From: Akkermansia sp.
Lineage (GTDB): Bacteria; Verrucomicrobiota; Verrucomicrobiia; Verrucomicrobiales; Akkermansiaceae
Length of the DNA: 64,000 nt
Reading direction: 5' to 3'
Assembly (NCBI GenBank): GCA_030525455.1
Contig: JAUNER010000001.1
Span: 1-64,000, forward strand
Shown here: piece after piece, positions 36,304-45,256 of the stretch
Layout of the letters: each line of letters starts with the position of its first letter
Position numbering within the stretch: the stretch's first letter is position 1
The notes under the pieces: model-generated
The model's input: only the letters and a program-made list of their open reading frames with translations
Database searches by the model: none
What the model was told of the DNA's origin: nothing
Position numbers and translations under genes: made by a program

Positions 36304-37032
36304 ATGGACGACTATTCATCCATCGATACGTATTTAGCTCGCTTTTCGGAAAAGCTTCAGCCTATGTTAGATAGGTTAAAGGGGGTGGATCGTCGTACAT
36401 TTTTAGCAGAGGCGGCAGCGGTATTAGCATTAAGTAGTTGTACAGGGGGGAAGACCGGTCCTGCACCGATGATAGCTTTTAAACCATCACGCTTGCCATT
36501 GGTAAGGTGCTCACCGCGTCAATTACTAGCCGAGTGCAATGTACAAAAGATGTATATGCCGAAGAATTCTCGTTTACGTCGACGTTCATCGAGCATGAAT
36601 CCACGCTTTATTACCATGCATAATACGGCGAACAAAAATGCCGATGCTATGCAACATGCACGAGCCTTAAATAGTGGTCGCTTGCCCTGTAACTGGCACT
36701 ATACAGTAGACCCCTTTGTTGCTATTCAGCATATACCATTAGATGAGACCGGTAAGCACGCAGACCGCGGTGGTCCCGGAGATATGTATTCCATTGGGAT
36801 TGAAATGTGCGAAAAGCGTGGGCAAAGTTTGGCACGCACATTTGACCGTGCAGCTAAGCTAGCCGCCTATACTATGTATGCAGAGGATATTCCTTTAAGG
36901 AATGTAGTACCGCATTATTATTGGACAGGTAAGAAGTGTCCTCGTCATTTGTTAGACAATGGCAAGCCTGGCTTTAAGTGGGCATGGTTTATCTCTCGTG
37001 TAGATTATTACTATCGCTGTATTACCCAGTAA
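36304..37032 (+). CDS. Probable Tat-exported lipoprotein N-acetylmuramoyl-L-alanine amidase
   Basis: The 242-residue protein has the amidase_2/PGRP fold. It shows FITMHNTANKNADAMQHARA (first zinc His), WHYTVDP, YSIGIEMCEKRG, and VVPHYYWTGKKCPRHLL (second His and zinc Cys). It should cleave the amide bond between MurNAc and the stem peptide. The N-terminus carries RRTFL, a short hydrophobic stretch and LSSC (about residues 31-47), a twin-arginine signal with a lipobox, but preceded by about 30 extra residues. The ATG at 36304 is chosen over an upstream TTG at 36274. Likely role is peptidoglycan recycling or remodelling in the periplasm. Confidence 0.88.
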   Translation: MDDYSSIDTYLARFSEKLQPMLDRLKGVDRRTFLAEAAAVLALSSCTGGKTGPAPMIAFKPSRLPLVRCSPRQLLAECNVQKMYMPKNSRLRRRSSSMNPRFITMHNTANKNADAMQHARALNSGRLPCNWHYTVDPFVAIQHIPLDETGKHADRGGPGDMYSIGIEMCEKRGQSLARTFDRAAKLAAYTMYAEDIPLRNVVPHYYWTGKKCPRHLLDNGKPGFKWAWFISRVDYYYRCITQ

Positions 37033-37064
37033 ACAGGGGCAGGAGTAGATACTAGAGGCGGATT

Positions 37065-37820
37065 CTAGTTAAATTTTTTTTGCATCTGTTTGAGCAAAAA
37101 ACTTAGGGGTTGTTCTAATCTGGCTTTGGATAGGAGAGGGGTATTATTAAAAATTTCCTCGCTTGAGCCATCAGCTAAGATTTTCCCTTCATGCAGAACG
37201 ATGATACGAGGGCAAAGCTCCATGGCTAAGTCCAAATCGTGAGTAGTTATGATTTTTGTGTGTGGAGAATGAGCTAGAATGGTGATAAGAGAGCGTCTAG
37301 CGGATGGGTCTAAATCAGAACTAGGTTCATCTAATAGTAAGATATTAGGAGCCATAGCAAGCACTCCTGCAATAGCTACACTGCGTTTTTCACCGCCAGA
37401 TAACTCGTGTGTCATTTTATCTATCAGATGAATGGCTCGAACCGACTTTAGGGCATTACAGATTCGCTCCCTAACCATGTGGGGGGAGAGCCCTTGGTTT
37501 AGAGGACCAAAAGAAACATCTTCTCGCACAGTTGGTAAAAATAACTGGTTATCCGAATATTGAAAAATTAAGCCAAGTTCGCTTCTAATATCTATTATTG
37601 AATCTTCAGTGAGTTCTCGCCCATTGATGTAAATTACTCCGGAATTGGCAGTTAAAAGCCCGGCCAGCAAGTAAAGAAGAGTAGATTTACCAGCTCCATT
37701 CGCACCAATGATAGCCACAGACTCCCCATTTTTTATTTTCAGCGAAATATCTGATAAAATAGGAGTACTGTTCGGGTACGAAAATGATACATTCTGAATA
37801 TCAATGCTTAGATTATTCAT
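37065..37820 (-). CDS. cbiO: ECF transporter ATPase (CbiO-like)
   Basis: ATP-binding subunit of an energy-coupling-factor importer, 251 residues. Walker A GANGAGKST, Q-loop LIFQYSDNQLF, signature LSGGEKRSVAIAG, Walker B ILLLDEPSSDLDP and switch His in TTHDLDL are all present. Third gene of cbiM-cbiQ-cbiO; its start overlaps cbiQ by 4 bp. Substrate (Co2+ or Ni2+) is inferred from CbiM. Confidence 0.95.
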   Translation of the reverse strand: MNNLSIDIQNVSFSYPNSTPILSDISLKIKNGESVAIIGANGAGKSTLLYLLAGLLTANSGVIYINGRELTEDSIIDIRSELGLIFQYSDNQLFLPTVREDVSFGPLNQGLSPHMVRERICNALKSVRAIHLIDKMTHELSGGEKRSVAIAGVLAMAPNILLLDEPSSDLDPSARRSLITILAHSPHTKIITTHDLDLAMELCPRIIVLHEGKILADGSSEEIFNNTPLLSKARLEQPLSFLLKQMQKKFN

Positions 37821-38632
37821 GATAAAAGAAAGTAAAGGTGAGAATCAATGAGCTTAGGCAGGTGATACATTCTACATAAGAGAAGCAGAACGATAAAGAA
37901 AGTACAAGTAATGCAACTAGAGGGTGTCAGCAATGAGCCATCGTCCTTAAAAAATACAGGAGCCTCCCCACCTCGACATTGAATAGCATAATGAATCGAT
38001 TTTGCTCGAATGATAGAAGAAACTAGTAAATGTCCGATAATAGATGACCAAGTAGCTACACGAAGCCTAGATTGCCTCCCACGACGAAGCTGATAGGCTC
38101 GGTAGCTGCTCTGTAATTCTTCAAGAAAAATAAATGAGTATCGGTAGAAAAACATCAACAAATTCACTAAAAGTCTAGGCAATCTTAACTTCGTTAAAGC
38201 ATGGCACAGAGCCGGAATGGGCGTGGTCGTTATGAGGACAAATGCACCTAGGATAGATAAGATACTCCTTAGCACGATAGAAGTAAATGAGAGCATTCCT
38301 TCTGTAATCGTAATACCATGGTAATCAAACACAGGAGTCGTCTCTATAAGAGGATTAAACACACCTACCATGAGAGTGAATGGTAAAAAGACAAGCATTC
38401 TTGTTATTAAATACCCCAATGGTAAATTAGCCGAAAGAATGATAAACAATGGAAAACAAAAATAAGGCAGCAGAGCACTTACTTCTCCTATGGGTGTGGA
38501 TATAACACAAGCTAAGTAGATTATAAAAACAATAAGTTTTAGCCGAGCATCAGTACGGTGGACAAAACTACGGCCCTGAGCCAATTTGTCAAATTGAGTA
38601 AATTGTCGTGCTGAGTTAGCAAAAAGCTTCAT
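37817..38632 (-). CDS. cbiQ: ECF transporter transmembrane subunit (CbiQ-like)
   Basis: 271-residue T component. FVHRTDARLKLIVFIIYL at the N-terminus, about five membrane segments, and the coupling-helix Ala-Arg-Gly-type motifs are recognisable near RAYQLRRGRQ and RAKSIHYAIQCRGG. It links the ATPase to the substrate-binding CbiM. 5 bp after cbiM and 4 bp overlap with cbiO. Confidence 0.92.
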   Translation of the reverse strand: MKLFANSARQFTQFDKLAQGRSFVHRTDARLKLIVFIIYLACVISTPIGEVSALLPYFCFPLFIILSANLPLGYLITRMLVFLPFTLMVGVFNPLIETTPVFDYHGITITEGMLSFTSIVLRSILSILGAFVLITTTPIPALCHALTKLRLPRLLVNLLMFFYRYSFIFLEELQSSYRAYQLRRGRQSRLRVATWSSIIGHLLVSSIIRAKSIHYAIQCRGGEAPVFFKDDGSLLTPSSCITCTFFIVLLLLCRMYHLPKLIDSHLYFLLS

Positions 38633-38637
38633 GTTAA

Positions 38638-39666
38638 TTATGATTGCCTAGCACGTTTGTTAAACTGCCCAATGCCGAACCCAATGATACAAACCGTTAA
38701 CAGCACTAATACACTCCCCAGTAAGCCTGCAAGGCTGGTTTCTAGGTTGATAAGAGAGCCCTCTTCTGTTTCCCCGGCAGAAGATCTCAGTGCGTAGTCG
38801 GGCATAAGGCTAGTAGATTCCTGAGCAGTAGCTAATTGATGATGTAAGGCAGAACCAGCAGAAAGCTCCGCTTCTTCATGTCCCAGCACAGAAGCGATAG
38901 ACCATTCCAATCCATCGGGATAGCTCGAAGCAAACCATGAAATCGTCGTGCCACAGAGTAAAGCCACGATGGCAAAAGCCCCAATGAGTGAGGCGAAAGA
39001 ATGATTGTTGGATTGTGTAAAGTTTTTTGCATCAAAAAGCAGAGATGGTTGTGATTTTTTTACATACAGCAGAACTGTCGCCGTAGCGAACCCTTCTACT
39101 AACCCAATGGCTAAGTGAATGGGTTGCATAAAGCACAGAAAATCAGTCAGGGGTAGAGCACTAATGCCGGAAGCCGTTGTCTGGCACACCACCCCCAGTG
39201 AGCCTAGTTGTAAACCCACCACAGCGGCTAGTATAGACGCCAGACAAATTCTACCGGTGCTAAGATGTTGCTGAGCAATGGGGGAATAGATAAGAGGGTA
39301 GGCAATAAAACAACTGAAAAAACCTAAATTAAATAGATTACATCCTAGGGCTAAAATTCCCCCATCTGCAAAAAATAAAGCTTGCACCAGTAACACGCAT
39401 GCCATGACCAAAAAACCGGCCCATGGACCCAATAAACACGCCAAAATCAAGCCACCGCCTAAATGCCCGCTAGACCCGGTCATAGGAATGGTGAAATTGA
39501 GCATTTGTGCAGAAAAAATAAATGCGCCCAAAACTCCCATCATGGGTAATAATTTTGATTGCTGAGCCGCAGATAGTTTTCTTGTACTAAAATAGGCAAG
39601 GGCGGCACTAATGGCCCACATTGTGCAACCTACTTCTACTGAGATTAAACCATCTGACATGTGCAT
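38638..39666 (-). CDS. cbiM: Cobalt/nickel ECF substrate-binding subunit CbiM with fused PDGLE domain
   Basis: 342 residues. The N-terminus MHMSDGLIS carries the His2 that coordinates the metal in this family. Six or so membrane segments follow, with SGHLGGGLILACLLGPWAGF typical of CbiM/NikM. The C-terminal part (about 225-342) contains YPDGLEWSI and a final membrane segment, corresponding to CbiN/PDGLE proteins that are usually separate. Co2+ or Ni2+ cannot be told apart here; no cobalamin or urease genes are in the window. Confidence 0.93.
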   Translation of the reverse strand: MHMSDGLISVEVGCTMWAISAALAYFSTRKLSAAQQSKLLPMMGVLGAFIFSAQMLNFTIPMTGSSGHLGGGLILACLLGPWAGFLVMACVLLVQALFFADGGILALGCNLFNLGFFSCFIAYPLIYSPIAQQHLSTGRICLASILAAVVGLQLGSLGVVCQTTASGISALPLTDFLCFMQPIHLAIGLVEGFATATVLLYVKKSQPSLLFDAKNFTQSNNHSFASLIGAFAIVALLCGTTISWFASSYPDGLEWSIASVLGHEEAELSAGSALHHQLATAQESTSLMPDYALRSSAGETEEGSLINLETSLAGLLGSVLVLLTVCIIGFGIGQFNKRARQS

Positions 39667-39707
39667 AAGCTTAAAAATTTGTTAATGGTGAAATTAATAG
39701 AATTTCG

Positions 39708-39732
39708 CTGATAATACTAGCACGTTTATCAG
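39708..39732. promoter_or_regulatory. Candidate operator upstream of cbiM
   Basis: A 7-bp inverted repeat CTGATAA...TTATCAG (39708-39714 and 39726-39732, 11-bp spacer) lies 42 bp ahead of cbiM. It does not match the NikR site and no cobalamin riboswitch core was seen. Possible metal-regulator site. Confidence 0.25.
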
Positions 39733-39780
39733 ATAGAAAAAGAAAAATAAGCCTGCATTTGAGTATCTTTGGTACAAGAA

Positions 39781-40905
39781 TTACACTTTGAGAAAGATTT
39801 TTTTTCTAAATAGAAAATAGAGCAATAATGATAATAAACAGAGAGATAAAAAACTGTGTGTCAGAGCGGAATAGGGAGCGGATTCTCGTGCCAAGCCATA
39901 AATGAGCGGATTGATGAGTCCATTCCACATACTCCCCCCATTGGGAGCATAAACATTGGTTAGCAAATAGGCTAGAATTGCATTACAACCGAAAATTTGT
40001 AGCGGTATAGCTAAGTATGATGACAGATGCTGATAATAATCAAATATCAAATGAAAGAGAGCCAGTAATATCACGCACCAGCCCCCTGCCCAGAGTACAC
40101 AGGTCGTTGTATAGATGTGTTTGATGAGAGGGGTATCAAACTCTAAGAGACAAGCCGCACCTAGACAAGCCCCTCCGGCTATCGTTAAATAAAGGGCTGT
40201 TTTTATTCCTTGGTGTTCCTTTATGATGGTGCCGCAAATACTCCCCATGAGAGTTAGTGCCCCGAAAGATAGTGCTGTTAAAATCCACGTGTAGGGGGTG
40301 CCATCCTGCCATTTGCCTTGAATGAGGCAATCAATATACAGAGCGAGGTTATGTTGAGCTTCAAATGTCCCCCCCTCGTGATTGTTAAAAGGCACAAATC
40401 GCAGTAATGCCCAGTAGACTACTAGGCTAGTGAGACACATAATAAGTTGCCCACGTAGCTTGAAAAACATTAGGACTATAGCCGCAATGAAATATCCCTC
40501 TGCAATGGCTTGGAGTGTGTTGCAAAAAAGGCTCATTTTATCTGCGTCGGCACTGGCTAAGTTTCCTTGCACTAGCATCCCTAGTAAGAAAAGAATAAGC
40601 ACTCTCCGAGCGACTCGCCATGTCGTTGCTAATCGCCAGTGGTTACCGCCTAGCTCTCTGTATTTGCTAAAGGCAAAGGGCATACTGGCACCGGTGGTGA
40701 AAATAAAGAGTGGCATCACCAAATCCCAGCAGGTGAAATCTCCCCCCCAGTTGGCATGGAAAAACTGAGACTCCACTTCTTTTGGTAAATCTGCACCCCA
40801 AATCGCTTGTAAAAGCAACCGTAGCACAAGTGCTCCGCCACAAAGCATCAGCATATCAAATCCCCGCAACGCATCAATGCTGGTAATTCTCTTATTTGCA
40901 GTCAT
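39781..40905 (-). CDS. DUF5009/heparan-alpha-glucosaminide N-acetyltransferase-like membrane protein
   Basis: 374 residues, about ten membrane segments. It starts ITSIDALRGFDMLMLCGGAL and contains FTCWDLVMPLFIFTTGASMPF, both typical of the DUF1624/DUF5009 acyltransferase group that moves acetyl groups across membranes to sugars. The acceptor here is unknown. It stands alone, leftward, divergent from the PepSY-like pair. Confidence 0.85.
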   Translation of the reverse strand: MTANKRITSIDALRGFDMLMLCGGALVLRLLLQAIWGADLPKEVESQFFHANWGGDFTCWDLVMPLFIFTTGASMPFAFSKYRELGGNHWRLATTWRVARRVLILFLLGMLVQGNLASADADKMSLFCNTLQAIAEGYFIAAIVLMFFKLRGQLIMCLTSLVVYWALLRFVPFNNHEGGTFEAQHNLALYIDCLIQGKWQDGTPYTWILTALSFGALTLMGSICGTIIKEHQGIKTALYLTIAGGACLGAACLLEFDTPLIKHIYTTTCVLWAGGWCVILLALFHLIFDYYQHLSSYLAIPLQIFGCNAILAYLLTNVYAPNGGSMWNGLINPLIYGLARESAPYSALTHSFLSLCLLSLLLYFLFRKKIFLKV

Positions 40906-41007
40906 GAATTGATTACGTTAGTAAGTGTATACATCTATCTTATAAGTTAGCTAAAAATTTGCAAAATTTTTTTCAACGGAAATGCCGCAAAAAAAGTCTA
41001 ATGCTTC

Positions 41008-41448
41008 ATGATATCAAAAACACTAGCACTATTGTTTGCCGGAGTCCTTTCTGCCGGAGTTGTTTCCGCCGATGTGCCTGAAAGCTCTGTGCCTGCAACC
41101 GTACGTGATGCTCTTAAGGCAGCATACGCCGGAGTTAGCCATGTAGAGTGGGATTATAAGCAAGCAGTAAATGTTTATGAAGCTGATTTTGACGTCAATG
41201 GACGTGACGTTGAAGTGAAGCTTTCCCCGGCAGGGCAAATTATTCAGGTAAAGGAAGATATTACCATTGCTTCTTTGCCGGAAGTCGTTGCTGCTGCTGC
41301 TCTTAAGCAATTGCCGCAGGGTAGAATTACTGATGCAGAAAAACGCACTGTGGGCAACGTTGTAACCTATAAGGTTGAAGTCGAGCAGGGCGAAAAAGAC
41401 GTAGACGTTGTGCTCTCCGCGGATGGCAAGGTTTTGAAAGTGAAATAA
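41008..41448 (+). CDS. Secreted PepSY-like (DUF2874-type) protein, copy 1
   Basis: 146 residues with a signal peptide (about 1-21, ending VVSA). Two repeats of a PepSY-like module follow (AALKAAYAGV-type helix then beta strands: VEWDYKQAVNVYEADFDVNG, then EVKLSPAGQIIQVKED; second copy ending DVDVVLSADGKVLKVK). Members of this group are periplasmic and common in Bacteroidota and Verrucomicrobiota; function unproven. Paralogous gene follows after a terminator. Confidence 0.85.
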   Translation: MISKTLALLFAGVLSAGVVSADVPESSVPATVRDALKAAYAGVSHVEWDYKQAVNVYEADFDVNGRDVEVKLSPAGQIIQVKEDITIASLPEVVAAAALKQLPQGRITDAEKRTVGNVVTYKVEVEQGEKDVDVVLSADGKVLKVK

Positions 41449-41474
41449 GCATCTTTCTATTACCATAAATTTCC

Positions 41475-41505
41475 AAGGGAGCAGTGAAAATTGCTCCCTT
41501 TTTTT
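41475..41505 (+). terminator. Terminator between the PepSY-like genes
   Basis: 9-bp stem (41475-41483 with 41492-41500), 8-nt loop, T-run. It separates the two paralogues or limits readthrough into the second. Confidence 0.9.
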
Positions 41506-41527
41506 ATTACCATTAACCAAAAGAAAA

Positions 41528-41986
41528 ATGAGAAATCACGCACTAGTTATTTTAGCATTTGGACTGGTACTTCATGTATCAGAAGCAGGTCATATTTCAC
41601 GTTCATCTGTCCCCGGTCCGGTAGAAACTTCGGTTCGCATGGCCTTTAATGATAACCACCCGGAACAGTGGCTCAGAAACGTTTCATGGGAACATGTTTA
41701 TCGCGAGGGGATATATCGAGCCCATTGCCAAGTACCAAACCATGGGAAAGTTATCCTTGAGCTAAATAAATCCGGACGTATTCTTCGTGAGTTAAAGCCT
41801 ATTTCTGCTTATTCCTTGCCTTATAAAATTCGACAGTATTTTAAGGATTCTCTCGATGGGGTTCATAAAATCAAAGAAGCTTATAAGGTAAGTGAGGGCC
41901 GAAAGGAATATTACGAGATTTTGTACAAAGCGAGTGGCAAAGAGAAAATTTATCGTTTAGATGATAGAGTTCGTTGGGTTGATTAA
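41528..41986 (+). CDS. Secreted PepSY-like protein, copy 2
   Basis: 152 residues with a signal peptide (about 1-20, ending VSEA). It has the same layout as the preceding gene: SSVPGPVETSVRMAF, then WEHVYREGIYRAHCQV, and VILELNKSGRILRELKPIS in the place of the first gene's EVKLSPAGQIIQVKEDIT. Likely an old tandem duplicate that has diverged strongly. Function unknown. Confidence 0.8.
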   Translation: MRNHALVILAFGLVLHVSEAGHISRSSVPGPVETSVRMAFNDNHPEQWLRNVSWEHVYREGIYRAHCQVPNHGKVILELNKSGRILRELKPISAYSLPYKIRQYFKDSLDGVHKIKEAYKVSEGRKEYYEILYKASGKEKIYRLDDRVRWVD

Positions 41987-42054
41987 ATCCCTTTGCCCTG
42001 TTTTGTTGAAACTTACGCACTTGACTTTGATGGCTGGGGCTGTATTGTTTGTTT

Positions 42055-42744
42055 ATGACTCAGTCTCAGCCATTGAATTGCCCTCATTGTGGGGCTGTTA
42101 TAGGACTTGAAGATGTTAATGTATCTACGGATGTGGCACTTTGTCGGCAATGTCAGACTGTTCATTCGTTTGCAAAGTTACGTTCACAGCATCAAGATGA
42201 TTCTATATTAGATACGATTCCCAATCGAGTCACTGTCACCCAGGGAATTAATGGGGTTGAGCTAGTCTACAAACGTCCTAAAGCGGCAGGGATTGCCATA
42301 GGTGTATTCGGGCTTGTTTGGAGTAGCTTTATCGGCACTTTTGTAACCGAGATTTTTTCCGGTGAATCATATACGTTTAATGGTGTGGAAAAAAGCGGCG
42401 TTGATACGATGACGTTGCTTTTTCTTTTGCCATTTGTATTAGGCGGCATTGGTATGTTATGTGCGGCTTTTTATCAACTATTTGGTGCTATTAAATTAAC
42501 CGTTCGTCCCGGTCATGCTGAGTTGTTTCGTGGGGTTGGGCCTATCGGTCGTCGTCAGAAGTTCTTGCTGAGTAAGGATAAAGAAATTGCTGTTGTCGAT
42601 AGCAATATCAGCCAAGATCACCGTGTTTTGAAAATGATTGAAGTGGAACAACCGGAGGGTGATTCGTTTTGCTTCGGAACAGCACTGCATGGCGAACCTG
42701 CTCAAGAATACTTCGCTGCTGTACTTAGAAGTATGCGGGTGTAA
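42055..42744 (+). CDS. Zinc-ribbon membrane protein of unknown function
   Basis: 229 residues from the ATG at 42055. An N-terminal four-Cys zinc ribbon (Cys9, Cys12, Cys30, Cys33: NCPHCG and CRQCQ) is followed by a linker, two membrane segments (about 78-102 and 118-145) and a C-terminal cytoplasmic beta-rich domain. Not recognised beyond this. Flanked downstream by a bidirectional terminator. Confidence 0.75.
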   Translation: MTQSQPLNCPHCGAVIGLEDVNVSTDVALCRQCQTVHSFAKLRSQHQDDSILDTIPNRVTVTQGINGVELVYKRPKAAGIAIGVFGLVWSSFIGTFVTEIFSGESYTFNGVEKSGVDTMTLLFLLPFVLGGIGMLCAAFYQLFGAIKLTVRPGHAELFRGVGPIGRRQKFLLSKDKEIAVVDSNISQDHRVLKMIEVEQPEGDSFCFGTALHGEPAQEYFAAVLRSMRV

Positions 42745-42772
42745 ATTTTACAACATTTTTTGTGACACAAGA

Positions 42773-42805
42773 AAAAAGGACTCCTTGCACAAAGGAGTCC
42801 TTTTT
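42773..42805. terminator. Bidirectional terminator
   Basis: A 14-bp stem, A5GGACTCCTT with AAGGAGTCCT5 (42773-42786 and 42792-42805), 5-nt loop. A-run and T-run flank it symmetrically, serving both the zinc-ribbon gene and the convergent FtsB-like gene. Confidence 0.88.
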
Positions 42806-42835
42806 ATTAAGTGGGGAAAATTTTTTTGAATTCAA

Positions 42836-43204
42836 TTATTTTAACCGCTGAGGTTCTTCAATTCGGTAAATGGTTTCACCAGGAAGAGCCAAATTCCCTT
42901 TATCTCTTGAGATCGTCTCAAAATATTGAGGGTCTTGGGTGAGCCAGAGGTAGTTATTTTGAGCTTGCTCCATGTGGAGCTTGGTCCTTTCCAGCTTGGC
43001 AAGCTGAGTTGTTTTTTTATGCTCTAGCTGGCGTAATTCTTTCCACGGTTTAAAGCATGCCATAGACATGGCCAGCATCAGGCAAATCATTAGCACCAAT
43101 GCCAACAGGCGTGACGCATTCTGCACGACACAAGCACTCTTCTCTTCGCGGGCTTCACGTTCCGCAAGAGTAAATCGGTGATAATATCGAGGACGCCAGA
43201 GCAT
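42836..43204 (-). CDS. FtsB/DivIC-like septum formation initiator
   Basis: From the ATG at 43204 the product is 122 residues: short basic cytoplasmic part (MLWRPRYYHRFTLAER), one membrane segment (about 34-54), a coiled coil (LRQLEHKKTTQLAKLERTKL), then the family end with YLWLTQDPQYFETISRDKG and LPGETIYRIEE. FtsB bridges FtsL and FtsQ in the divisome. The frame is open to 43360, but the extension would overlap the next gene and adds an odd hydrophobic leader; a start at 43255 is also possible. Confidence 0.75.
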   Translation of the reverse strand: MLWRPRYYHRFTLAEREAREEKSACVVQNASRLLALVLMICLMLAMSMACFKPWKELRQLEHKKTTQLAKLERTKLHMEQAQNNYLWLTQDPQYFETISRDKGNLALPGETIYRIEEPQRLK

Positions 43205-43392
43205 TATGTTTAATATAACAAGACATGATTGAGCAAAAATATATAAAATGTCCATACTAAAATTTGTCATTGACAAAAAAACTATCAGTTTTTTTATGAT
43301 TTGTTGTATTGTTGGCATAATTGCTTTAGATAAAAGCGTAGATAGGAGCAGTTTTGGCATTGCTTCGAGCGAATCGAGGGGCTACATTAAAG

Positions 43393-44094
43393 ATGATGGA
43401 TTTATTACGAGCAGAGCTTAGAGAAAAACTCCGGGCACTAGCCGATGAGAAATATCGGGCTTTTAGTCAAAAGCTCATCCCCGAAGAAACCCGCATTATC
43501 GGAGTGCGAGTACCATTACTTCGAGAGTTGGCTAAAGCGTATCGTGGTCGTGAGTTAGAATTGCTTGCTACGATGGGTAATCCTCATTTTATGGAAGAAA
43601 TCATGGTTGATTCCTTTCTCTATGCACAAGTGGCCGCTTCTATGCCATATAAAAACCAGATGCAGTATTTAGAAAAACTTGTGCCTTTGCTGAATAACTG
43701 GGCACTATGCGACACTTGCTGTGCGAGTTTGAAGTATGTTAGAAAGCAGAGGTCTGAGTATTGGCCTTGGCTTTGTGAACAAAGTTGTGCATCATCCCCC
43801 TGGTCACAGCGATTTGCTGTGGTGATGATGCTGAATCATTATCTGATAGATTCGTATAGAGATGCGGTTTTGGAGCTGATGGAGAAGGTGTCTTCAGAGC
43901 ACTATTATGTTTCTATGGCCGTGGCATGGGCTATTTCTATCTGCTATATTAAATATCCGTCTGTAACGTTTGAGTATGTTAAAAATTCAAAGCTACCAAC
44001 AATTACCATAAACCGTGCCATTCGTAAAATTCGCGAGTCTAGGCAGGTAAATGAGGCGGAAAAAGAAATGATAACGTTATTGAAGCGGTCATGA
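43393..44094 (+). CDS. AlkD-like DNA alkylation repair protein
   Basis: 233 residues of HEAT-like helices. GVRVPLLRELAKAYRG, LLNNWALCDTC (the Trp/Asp pair typical of the AlkD base-excision site) and VSMAVAWAISICYIKYP are characteristic. AlkD-type enzymes remove alkylated purines without flipping the base. The upstream TTG at 43354 is rejected in favour of ATG at 43393 (or 43396). Overlaps apbE by 4 bp. Confidence 0.85.
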   Translation: MMDLLRAELREKLRALADEKYRAFSQKLIPEETRIIGVRVPLLRELAKAYRGRELELLATMGNPHFMEEIMVDSFLYAQVAASMPYKNQMQYLEKLVPLLNNWALCDTCCASLKYVRKQRSEYWPWLCEQSCASSPWSQRFAVVMMLNHYLIDSYRDAVLELMEKVSSEHYYVSMAVAWAISICYIKYPSVTFEYVKNSKLPTITINRAIRKIRESRQVNEAEKEMITLLKRS

Positions 44095-45083
44095 AAAGGC
44101 GATTTTGTATTTTCATTGGTCTTTTTCTGTGGTTTGGGACTATGGTTTATTCATGGGCAGAAGTTTTCCCCTCGGTCGGTGAATGTAGTTCTCCTATTTA
44201 TGTAGAGAAGCAAGTACCGATGATGGGTACATTAGTGACTCTGCGACTATATGCACCGCAGGAGAAGACTCAAGCGGAAATGCGAGCGATAGTGGAGGGG
44301 GCTGTGGCGTGTGCCCGTGAGGTAGAAAAACGTTTTTCGGCATTCGACCCCGATAGTGAACTTTCCTACATCAATGATGCTCCACATGGTCGCGTGATTC
44401 CTATCTCTCCCATGATGAGAGAAGTTTTGACGCTTGCTTTGTCTTTAGCTAAGCTATCGGATGGTGCATTTGACCCAACTCTGGGACCTTGCATTCGCCT
44501 GTGGCGAAAAGCCAAACGCACGGGGCAATTACCTGCCGCAGACCGTCTTTGTACGGCTCGTGCCGCATCGGGTTGGCAAAAGCTACACTTATCCCCTGAG
44601 GGAGTATGCAAAACCGTCCCGGGTATGCGTCTGGATTTAGGGGGAATTGCCAAGGGGGTGGCTGTTGACGGTATGGTTAGATATGTGAAATCAAAAGGCA
44701 TTGTGTCTTATTGTATAGATACCACAAGCGACATTGCTCTGGGGGCTGCCCCGCCTGGGGCAAAGGGGTGGCGTGTCGGTCTCCCGGGGCAGGGTGCGGC
44801 TACTTTAACTCTTTCCAATGCCATGATTTCTACATCGGGTGAACTGCATCAGAAAGTAACTATTCAGGGGAGAAGCTATGCTCATATCATCGACCCGACA
44901 ACGGGACTGGGCCATACTTCGGTACGACAGGTGACGGTGAGAGCTTCGTCTGCGACCTTGGCAGATGCCTGTGCCACGGCTTTTTCTCTTCTCCCGGAAA
45001 ATCAAGCTGAGTTATTAGCAAAAAAACTTGGGGTGAAAATTATTGCCTCATCTTCTCAAATGTCGATGAAGCAGGCGGATTAA
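44091..45083 (+). CDS. apbE: FAD:protein FMN transferase (ApbE family)
   Basis: Attaches FMN covalently to Thr/Ser of partner flavoproteins, in the periplasm. 330 residues with an N-terminal signal segment (about 5-23), VPMMGTLVTLRLY, FSAFDPDSELSYIN, LDLGGIAKGVAVDGM (FAD-binding), HIIDPTTGLGHTS and SATLADACATAFSLL. All key motifs are present. No Rnf/Nqr gene is in the window to serve as substrate. Confidence 0.95.
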   Translation: MKRRFCIFIGLFLWFGTMVYSWAEVFPSVGECSSPIYVEKQVPMMGTLVTLRLYAPQEKTQAEMRAIVEGAVACAREVEKRFSAFDPDSELSYINDAPHGRVIPISPMMREVLTLALSLAKLSDGAFDPTLGPCIRLWRKAKRTGQLPAADRLCTARAASGWQKLHLSPEGVCKTVPGMRLDLGGIAKGVAVDGMVRYVKSKGIVSYCIDTTSDIALGAAPPGAKGWRVGLPGQGAATLTLSNAMISTSGELHQKVTIQGRSYAHIIDPTTGLGHTSVRQVTVRASSATLADACATAFSLLPENQAELLAKKLGVKIIASSSQMSMKQAD

Positions 45084-45256
45084 ATACTATATTAAGCTAT
45101 GACTTGCCATTTAAGTGAACCCTCATGGTAGCATGGTGTTCTTTTGCATGACACTAGAACGGAAATAGCACTTGCCAAAGCCATCCGGCGGAGTATGGTG
45201 AGGACATCCAAACATTGGGTGTTTGGGAAAATTCTCAATTTGAACAAGGAATAAAG
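45084..45256. other. ilvC leader region
   Basis: 173 bp with no gene. It contains a hairpin CCAAACA/TGTTTGG (45208-45226) about 30 bp before the ilvC ATG. No T-box or leader peptide rich in branched-chain codons is seen. An AAGGA ribosome site (45246-45250) precedes the start. Confidence 0.4.

Noticed and set aside
39667-39780. Cobalamin riboswitch upstream of cbiM
   Set aside because: The gap is only about 114 bp and shows no B12-box core; a riboswitch of this class would need about 200 nt.
45084-45256. T-box or attenuator leader for ilvC
   Set aside because: No T-box sequence, no leader peptide rich in Leu/Val/Ile codons, and no terminator/antiterminator pair.
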